In this document: piece after piece, positions 32,027-37,506 of the stretch
Layout: every line of letters starts with the position of its first letter
Position numbering within the stretch: position 1 is the first letter of the stretch
Assembly: GCA_964424545.1 (NCBI GenBank)
Contig: CAYRJN010000009.1
Location: 1 to 37,506, forward strand
DNA length: 37,506 bases
From: JAUVIB01 sp964424545
Lineage (GTDB): Bacteria > Calditrichota > Calditrichia > Calditrichales > Calditrichaceae
Direction of reading: 5' to 3'
The notes under the pieces: generated by a model
What the model was told of the DNA's origin: nothing
Database searches by the model: none
The model's input: the letters and a program-made list of their open reading frames with translations, nothing else
Position numbers and translations under genes: made by a program

Positions 32027-33325
32027 TTAGATAGGCATACTTGTTCTATCTTGCGGAACGGGTTTCCATTCAAAGCAGTTTGTGGGACACACATCGAAAC
32101 AGGTTGAACAACCCGTGCATTTATACGGATCGACTTTGGCAACCAAACCTTTTTTATTTTTACCTTCCCAACCTTTTCCTTCTACCATAGCTATCGCATA
32201 ACATTGACCGATAGCGACACAGGCTTCGCAACCGGTACATTTATCGCTATTCACAAAAGCCGTAGCATGATCTACGCGGATATCCTTAGCGGTTTTTACT
32301 CTCGGAATAAGAATATCTCTCATATCGGATAAGGTTTTATATTCATGGCGTTCCAAATAATCTTTCAACTTCAAAATTTCTTTCGATAAGAAACCATAAC
32401 CACGAATCATTGTATCCGTACAAATACCGATCAAATCGGCGCCCACCATAGTCATTTCAATATAGTCTTTCCAGCCGCTCATTCCACCATACCCGCAAAT
32501 AGGATAATCGGCGCCGTTCTCTTTTCTGATTTCATAAACATCCAACAATGCTAACGGTTTAAGCCATTGTCCCGATAAACATGAAATGCCAAAATCTTTT
32601 TGCAGTCGCTGCGGATTTTCCAGAGGGTTCTCTATATCCGGAACGGATACGATACCGACACGATTGCCGACTGACGACACAACATCGGCGCCGGCTTCAT
32701 ACGCCGCCTTGGCCGCTTGCGCAATTCGTCCGCCTTCCGGCGTCAACTTTACAAACAAGGGGATTTTGGTTTCGGCTTTTATCGCTTTGACAATCTCCGC
32801 CACCAATTCCGGATGCTGCCCCATAGAGGCCCCTGTACTATGGGCAATTTCTTCACCGGTTACTTCTACATTAAATGACATATTTGGACAACACATATTC
32901 AATTCATTACCGTCCGCGCCCGCATCTTCAAAGGCTTTAGCCATTTTCACCCAACCGTCTATACCTTCCGGACCATCATAGCTCATATTGCTGAATATTT
33001 TTGTTACTTTAACTTCCTTTTTCCCCTGCTCGCATATTTTTAAAGCTTCATCAAGTTTAATCCGCTTTTCAAGGGTAAAAGAATGAAGCTTATTTTTACT
33101 TTGCCAACGGTAACGCGGAACGCGGCTAATGTAAGGCTCCGGATCAATGGTAAGCTTAATAAACGCTCCTCCCCAACCGGCTTTATCAATTTGCCTTAGC
33201 ATATCTATTGTTTTTACAGTCGGTCCAGAACCGACACAGAATGGGTTATGAAAGTCAATTCCGGCAATTTTAATCGGCATATAAGTTATTTCATAAACAT
33301 CCGTTTTATTTACCATAAGCCTCAA
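32027..33325 (-). CDS. preA: PreA-like dihydropyrimidine/dihydroorotate dehydrogenase-family flavoprotein with ferredoxin domain
   Basis: A 432-residue cytoplasmic protein. An FMN-binding TIM barrel (about 15-330: IAGIDFHNPFCVGSGPTV, NELNMCCPNMSFN with the likely catalytic Cys, ICGYGGMSGWKDYIEMTMVGA) is followed by a two-cluster ferredoxin domain (about 365-420). The second site, CTGCSTCFDVCP, is canonical. The first, CTGCEACVAIGQC, has five residues before the last Cys instead of three. PreA works with the NADH-binding PreT subunit, which is not in the window. The TTG at 33325 has AAGG 5 nt upstream; ATGs at 33316 and 33280 are alternatives, and family alignment would fit 33280. It follows the Gfo/Idh/MocA gene by 11 nt, an unusual place for pyrimidine breakdown. 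Confidence 0.78.
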   Translation of the reverse strand: MRLMVNKTDVYEITYMPIKIAGIDFHNPFCVGSGPTVKTIDMLRQIDKAGWGGAFIKLTIDPEPYISRVPRYRWQSKNKLHSFTLEKRIKLDEALKICEQGKKEVKVTKIFSNMSYDGPEGIDGWVKMAKAFEDAGADGNELNMCCPNMSFNVEVTGEEIAHSTGASMGQHPELVAEIVKAIKAETKIPLFVKLTPEGGRIAQAAKAAYEAGADVVSSVGNRVGIVSVPDIENPLENPQRLQKDFGISCLSGQWLKPLALLDVYEIRKENGADYPICGYGGMSGWKDYIEMTMVGADLIGICTDTMIRGYGFLSKEILKLKDYLERHEYKTLSDMRDILIPRVKTAKDIRVDHATAFVNSDKCTGCEACVAIGQCYAIAMVEGKGWEGKNKKGLVAKVDPYKCTGCSTCFDVCPTNCFEWKPVPQDRTSMPI

Positions 33326-33336
33326 GTCTACCTTTG

Positions 33337-34380
33337 CTATAATTTAATTTTTATTCCTTTTTCCGCAGATTCATAAAGGGCAAATGTTACTTCCAGCGCC
33401 TTTAAGCCGTCCTCGCCGCGTACGCCCTTTTGCGGATTTTTATCATTCAATACGCAATCAACAAAATGTTTAATTTCATTTACATAACCTAACGACATAA
33501 ACTCATCAACCGCAGGCTGTGTCCATCCATGTGTAAAATCGGCTTTTTCAACGGCATAGCCATATCCCGGACGACTATACACATGCAATGGCGATCCTTT
33601 AGTTAAATCAATATGAATATTACCTTCCGTACCATAAATTTCAATTTTATCGTCCATGCCGCCGCAAGTGATATAATTTCCTTCTACAAAACCACGCACG
33701 CCGTTGTTTAGCGTTATCAAAGCAGCTGCCCAATCTTCTCCCGTATAATTTTTATGAAGCAAATTAGCATCGCCGCCATCCGTTTTCATTCCGGTAATTT
33801 CGGCAATTTCGCCGCCGCCGAAATACGGTAAAAATGCAATGGGATGGATGCCGAGATGTATCATTACGCCGCCGCCACAATATTCCTTCTTCTGGGCATA
33901 AACCGAGTGCGTTCCATTATGACTCTCTTTTGCTTTTACATAAAGCAATTTCCCAATCCCGCCTTCGTCGACAATTTCTTTTGCACGGACTAATGCCGGC
34001 GCAAAAATCCAATCTTCAGCATACATAAGCTTTACATTATTTTTTGTGCAGGCATCAACCATCTCCTTGCCATCGGCGACGCTCGTTGCCAATGGCTTTT
34101 CACATACAATATTTTTGATTCCGGCATCAACGGCCGCCAGAACGATTTCTTTATGTAAAAAATTAGGCACGCAAACGCTGACCAAATCTAATTTTTCCGC
34201 TTCAAACATTTTACGATAATCATCATAGCGATTAGGAACATTATATTTACTGCCGAATTCATCCAAATTATCAATTGCAGCAACGGCTTTCATATCCGCC
34301 CATAAACAGCGATTATACGATTCCGCATGTAATGTTGCGGCAAACTGCGATCCCACAATTCCGACGTTTACTTTTTCCAT
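33337..34380 (-). CDS. Gfo/Idh/MocA-family oxidoreductase
   Basis: A 347-residue NAD(P)-dependent sugar dehydrogenase-like protein. The Rossmann start VNVGIVGSQFAATLHAESY, the VCVPNFLHKEIV segment, the EKPLA motif (its Lys is the usual catalytic one) and GGGVMIHLGIHPI with the family His are all present. The substrate is unknown; sugar-acid or inositol-type oxidation is common. The ATG has AGGA 9 nt upstream. Its 234-bp upstream spacer (34381-34614) is AT-rich and shows no clear element. It is co-oriented with the KDG pathway genes. Confidence 0.87.
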   Translation of the reverse strand: MEKVNVGIVGSQFAATLHAESYNRCLWADMKAVAAIDNLDEFGSKYNVPNRYDDYRKMFEAEKLDLVSVCVPNFLHKEIVLAAVDAGIKNIVCEKPLATSVADGKEMVDACTKNNVKLMYAEDWIFAPALVRAKEIVDEGGIGKLLYVKAKESHNGTHSVYAQKKEYCGGGVMIHLGIHPIAFLPYFGGGEIAEITGMKTDGGDANLLHKNYTGEDWAAALITLNNGVRGFVEGNYITCGGMDDKIEIYGTEGNIHIDLTKGSPLHVYSRPGYGYAVEKADFTHGWTQPAVDEFMSLGYVNEIKHFVDCVLNDKNPQKGVRGEDGLKALEVTFALYESAEKGIKIKL

Positions 34381-34614
34381 ATTATTTAATCCTAACTTAC
34401 ATTATATTAGAATTTTAAAGTTTTGTTATTTATTCGTAATTTTTCTAATAATTTATTTTATCTAATAAAAAAATCAAAAATCAGCGTCTATTATTGAAGG
34501 TTATTTAGGAACATTATTCAACAATTTTAAATTTAATAATTGGATTAACGCTGAAATCCTCTATCTTATCTTTCATTTTTTCTTATTTATCATTCAAGTA
34601 ACAAATCCATCTCT

Positions 34615-35394
34615 TTAAATAGTCATAGCCGTATAGCCGCCGTCCACACGTACGATTGCCCCTGTAACAAAGGAAGCCGCTTTTGCCGAAGCCAGCCAAA
34701 TTGTCGCTCCAACCAATTCGGACGGTTCTCCAAAGCGATTCATCGGCGTATGACGCATAATCGAATCTACCCGTTCTTGAGTCAAGATTTTTCTATTCTG
34801 CTCTGCGGGGAAAAAACCGGGCGCAATGGCATTAACTCGTACGCCCTTTTGCGCCCATTCATTAGCTAAAAACTGCGTAACATTATTTACGGTTGCTTTA
34901 GATGCGCTGTAAGTAAAAACCTTTGAAAGCGGCGGACCGGATGAAACGGACGAGATATTAATAATACTACCGCCTTGTCCATCGTCAACCATCTTTTTTC
35001 CAAAAATTTGGCATCCGTAAAGCACGCTACGAATATTGACATTCATTATACGTTCCCACTCTTCCGTGGTAATCTCGAAAAAGGGCGTTGCCGAATTAAT
35101 TCCTGCAGCGTTGATTAAAATATCTGTTCTACCCAACCTCTCTGATACTGTTTTTTCCGCATTTTCAATACTTTCTCTATCAATCACATCAACCTGTACG
35201 GCAATCGCCTCAACGCCAATTGCCTTTAATTCATCGGCTTTTTTTTGAGCATTTTCCAGATTCAAATCGAGTATCGCTATATTCGCGCCGGCCTTTGCCA
35301 ACCCTTCTGCCATAGCGCCGGCCAATACGCCACCGCCGCCGACTACAACAGCATTTTTATCTTTTAAACTAAATAAATCTTCAACCCACGACAT
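34615..35394 (-). CDS. SDR-family oxidoreductase, probably D-mannonate/keto-acid type
   Basis: A 259-residue classical short-chain dehydrogenase: nucleotide loop GGGGVLAGAMAEGLAKAG (a variant of TGxxxGxG), INAAGIN (NAG motif), catalytic Ser in NISSVSSG, and YSASK (Tyr-x-x-x-Lys), plus the PG-motif INAIAPGFFPAEQN. Together with the KDPG aldolase and KDG kinase upstream, it may interconvert fructuronate and mannonate or reduce a related keto acid. That substrate is inferred from context only. Good AAGGGA ribosome site. Confidence 0.8.
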   Translation of the reverse strand: MSWVEDLFSLKDKNAVVVGGGGVLAGAMAEGLAKAGANIAILDLNLENAQKKADELKAIGVEAIAVQVDVIDRESIENAEKTVSERLGRTDILINAAGINSATPFFEITTEEWERIMNVNIRSVLYGCQIFGKKMVDDGQGGSIINISSVSSGPPLSKVFTYSASKATVNNVTQFLANEWAQKGVRVNAIAPGFFPAEQNRKILTQERVDSIMRHTPMNRFGEPSELVGATIWLASAKAASFVTGAIVRVDGGYTAMTI

Positions 35395-35543
35395 AACAAT
35401 TCCCTTAAATTTTATTCGTCTAATTTCAATTTAAATAAATTTTCATCGTACTATCATGACACATAAAAAATTCTGCCGGTATAAAATTCAATAATCTTTA
35501 TAATAACGCCGCATTTACATATTTTTCCACCGGCAGATAAAAC

Positions 35544-35576
35544 ATCGATATGATTTCCCTGTATATTCATATCGAT
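35544..35576. repeat. 10-bp inverted repeat, possible operator or weak terminator
   Basis: ATCGATATGA (35544-35553) and TCATATCGAT (35567-35576) flank a 13-nt spacer, 14 nt after the aldolase stop and 168 nt upstream of the SDR gene. A second pair, TCTGCCGGT / ACCGGCAGA, lies at 35472-35480 and 35529-35537 in the same 195-bp gap. Either could be a regulator site or an mRNA hairpin; the T tail is poor. Confidence 0.45.
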
Positions 35577-35589
35577 CAATAAATTAACT

Positions 35590-36339
35590 TTACATATTGT
35601 AAGGTACATATTTATCTTTAAACAATCTTAAAGATTCACGAATGGTTTCCACATCGCCCGGCTTACCTTGTTTTTCAACATAGCTTAATGGCGCAGACAT
35701 TCCCAAAACGGGCGTATAACCGGCCTTTGAAATAGCCTCCTGGAATTTTGGTCCGGTCTCAAAATTTACACCGCCCGTCGGCATAATAATTTTCCCTTCA
35801 TGACGTTCGCGAACATAAGGCGCTAATAAACCGCCGATTCCCGAAGGCCCATGGACGCCGGCCGGGAATACTTTAACGGCATCAGGTTCCAAACCGTCTG
35901 GACGTTCAATAAAATATTGCAGTTCTGTAGGCGATAATATAGCCGGAGCGGAAAAGATATTTTCTTGGCGTGTAATTTTAATAAATTCTATTCCTTCCCC
36001 ATAACCGCCCATAACGTTACCCGGAGCCACAATCATATCGAAACCCATTTTTATTGCTTCTTCCAATTCTTTTGGATTTATGATGCTGCCGCAACCAAGG
36101 ACAAATGGTCTTTCATCCGATAGCATATCGCGCATTTTTACAAGTTCCTGCATTCCTTCGCGTAAAATACCCGGATCAATCCTAAATGTTGTTTCTGCGA
36201 CTAATCCGGCGTCATATACCTCTTTCATTGTGGTAACAAGATGTTCCGGCTTTTGAATATGCTTTTTATTCATCACAACAACAACGCCACTTTTAAGCAA
36301 CGCTTCTCTAACTTTATTTCTATCTTTTTTATAGGCCAT
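35590..36339 (-). CDS. KDPG/KHG aldolase-family protein
   Basis: A 249-residue class I aldolase expected to split 2-keto-3-deoxy-6-phosphogluconate into pyruvate and glyceraldehyde 3-phosphate. Family motifs are present in order: AETTFRID (catalytic Glu), VLGCGSI, IVAPGNV, PAILSPTELQYFI, DAVKVFPA (Schiff-base Lys) and MPTGGVNFE. It is about 40 residues longer than Escherichia coli Eda, with an extra C-terminal and loop segment. It lies 25 nt after the KDG kinase gene, with GAGAGGA before the ATG. Other 2-keto-acid phosphates remain possible. Confidence 0.87.
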   Translation of the reverse strand: MAYKKDRNKVREALLKSGVVVVMNKKHIQKPEHLVTTMKEVYDAGLVAETTFRIDPGILREGMQELVKMRDMLSDERPFVLGCGSIINPKELEEAIKMGFDMIVAPGNVMGGYGEGIEFIKITRQENIFSAPAILSPTELQYFIERPDGLEPDAVKVFPAGVHGPSGIGGLLAPYVRERHEGKIIMPTGGVNFETGPKFQEAISKAGYTPVLGMSAPLSYVEKQGKPGDVETIRESLRLFKDKYVPYNM

Positions 36340-36364
36340 TTTATTTTCCTCTCTTTTATAATTT

Positions 36365-37506
36365 TTAACGATCCGCTTTTACGCCGCCGCCGGCCTGTGC
36401 GCGTTTAACTTCTTTTTCTACATCTTTTAATGTAATCATGGTAAAATCGCCCGGTGTTTCCTGCACTAAGATACCATGAGCGGCGCCCCATTCCACCGCA
36501 GTTTGTAATCCTCTACCCAACATTAAAGCGGACAACACACCGGATGCAAAGGAGTCTCCACCACCCGTGCGATCCTTTATGGGAACATCGCGGCGTAGTG
36601 TAGCCACATAAAATTCTTTATTAAGCACGTCATATAATACAGCGCCCCAATGAATAAGATCGGCGTTAACGGCACCGCGCCATTGCGTGCCGATTAAACT
36701 TATATTCGGATAATCAGAAGACACTTTTTTTACCGTTTCTTTGTAAGATTCCAACCATTCTTCAAACGAAGCGCCTTTAGTTACCTTTGTTTCATATCCC
36801 AAAGCATCGCTCAAATCGGAATCATTACCAACCAAAAAACCGATATACGGCGCTATCTTTTGATTAATACTGCGCGCAATTGTTTTATCCGGTTGTACTT
36901 TTGCGCGATAGTTTAAATCCGCCGCTACAAAAGTCCCGTTTTCGTTCGCTTTTTTAACCGCTTCAATAGCCACTTCAGCGGAACTCGGTGAAATAAGCGT
37001 AAAAATCCCTCCGGTATTAAAAACACGAACGCCCTCTTCGCCAAAAATTTTATTCCAATCAAAATCGCCCGGTTTTAATTCTCTTACGGCGGAATGCGCG
37101 CGATAATAAGCCGTATCCGAAGGTAAAATACCTTTGCCCGTAAAGGTAAAATTTAAACCGTTCATTAATGATCCTTTTTGATCCGTTGAATAATCCGAAC
37201 CGTCGTTTTTTGTATTAAACCAAATAATTTTCTCCGTATCGACGCCCGCTTCGCGCAATTGATTGCGTATATTTAAACCAATATTATCGTCTACCAACGC
37301 GGTTAATACCGCGGCCCGCAATCCGAATGTATAGGCCATACCACAAGTTACATTGGTTTCTCCTCCGCCCTGAGAAACACGAAATAAACGAGCCCGAGCC
37401 GTTGGCACATCATAAGGATCTAAACGCAACATCACTTCTCCAAGCGATATTCCGTCATAACGACATTGATCGGCCCCTTTAATCTCTTTATAAGAAACAA
37501 TTTTTT
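36365..37506 (-). CDS. 2-keto-3-deoxygluconate-type sugar kinase (5' end cut by the window)
   Basis: A PfkB-family kinase, over 370 residues, whose frame stays open to the right edge of the window. The first ATG inside (37435) is within the conserved LGEVMLRLDPYD strand, so the true N-terminus (reading ...KIVSYKEIKGADQCRYDGIS...) lies a few bases beyond 37506. RLFRVSQGGGETNV is the substrate segment and DRTGGGDSFASGVLSALM is the catalytic motif. Followed by a KDPG aldolase, it most likely phosphorylates 2-keto-3-deoxygluconate. The sugar assignment comes from context. Confidence 0.82.
   Translation of the reverse strand, partial: KIVSYKEIKGADQCRYDGISLGEVMLRLDPYDVPTARARLFRVSQGGGETNVTCGMAYTFGLRAAVLTALVDDNIGLNIRNQLREAGVDTEKIIWFNTKNDGSDYSTDQKGSLMNGLNFTFTGKGILPSDTAYYRAHSAVRELKPGDFDWNKIFGEEGVRVFNTGGIFTLISPSSAEVAIEAVKKANENGTFVAADLNYRAKVQPDKTIARSINQKIAPYIGFLVGNDSDLSDALGYETKVTKGASFEEWLESYKETVKKVSSDYPNISLIGTQWRGAVNADLIHWGAVLYDVLNKEFYVATLRRDVPIKDRTGGGDSFASGVLSALMLGRGLQTAVEWGAAHGILVQETPGDFTMITLKDVEKEVKRAQAGGGVKADR

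Noticed and set aside
32060..32250. Cys-rich stretch that could be taken for haem sites
   Set aside because: The Cys are in CxxCxxC arrays without the CH pair, so they are iron-sulfur ligands of the PreA-like protein, not c-haem.

Overview
The window is AT-rich, gene-dense bacterial DNA (roughly 40% G+C by eye) from a Gram-negative with an outer membrane. It carries lipoproteins, outer-membrane beta-barrels, a TonB-type protein, and a TolC/RND pump. A GWxTD-type protein with TPRs, a DUF5916/CBM9-like outer-membrane protein, NHL propellers and many multihaem cytochromes suggest a member of the FCB-related phyla, for example a Calditrichota-, Ignavibacteria- or KSB1-like lineage. That placement is inference; no rRNA or ribosomal protein gene is present to fix it. 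No tRNA, CRISPR array or intact transposase gene was seen.

Layout. (1) 54-3065, plus strand: a TonB-like protein, a possible 19-codon leader ORF and a TPR/GWxTD protein. (2) 10929-3096, minus strand: a tight carbohydrate operon. In transcription order it holds a secreted protein made of two copies of one alpha/alpha-toroid domain, a membrane-anchored SRPBCC-GyrI fusion, a NagB-like isomerase/deaminase, a PfkB sugar kinase, a GH29 alpha-L-fucosidase and a ribokinase. (3) 13554-11202, minus strand: a HEAT-repeat/cyclophilin lipoprotein and a VOC protein. A divergent ArsC/Spx-like gene follows at 13710.

(4) 22959-14252, minus strand, is the most striking region: a probable extracellular electron transfer locus with 36 predicted haem sites in four cytochromes. 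The order is a frameshifted NHL propeller, a 12-haem cytochrome, a 4-haem OmcE-like cytochrome, an NHL lipoprotein, a 139-bp palindromic element, a 5-haem cytochrome (possible lipoprotein), a 652-residue beta-barrel and a 15-haem cytochrome. The last three look like a porin-cytochrome conduit. The 4-haem protein has the size and motif order of OmcE-type subunits that polymerise into extracellular cytochrome nanowires. The 12-haem neighbour appears to be that same domain fused to eight more haem sites.

(5) 23202-26341, plus strand: a DUF5916 outer-membrane protein and a PepSY-like/LamG-like lipoprotein, divergent from the cytochrome locus across a spacer with a repeated TTTCACAATA motif. (6) 26801-32009, plus strand: a translationally coupled TolC / membrane-fusion / RND efflux operon. 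(7) 37506-32027, minus strand: a 2-keto-3-deoxygluconate (uronate-type Entner-Doudoroff) set of kinase (cut by the window edge), aldolase and SDR oxidoreductase, followed by a Gfo/Idh/MocA dehydrogenase and a PreA-like flavoprotein with an unusual ferredoxin site.

Taken together, the cell appears to degrade fucosylated and uronic-acid-containing glycans and may pass the electrons outside the cell.
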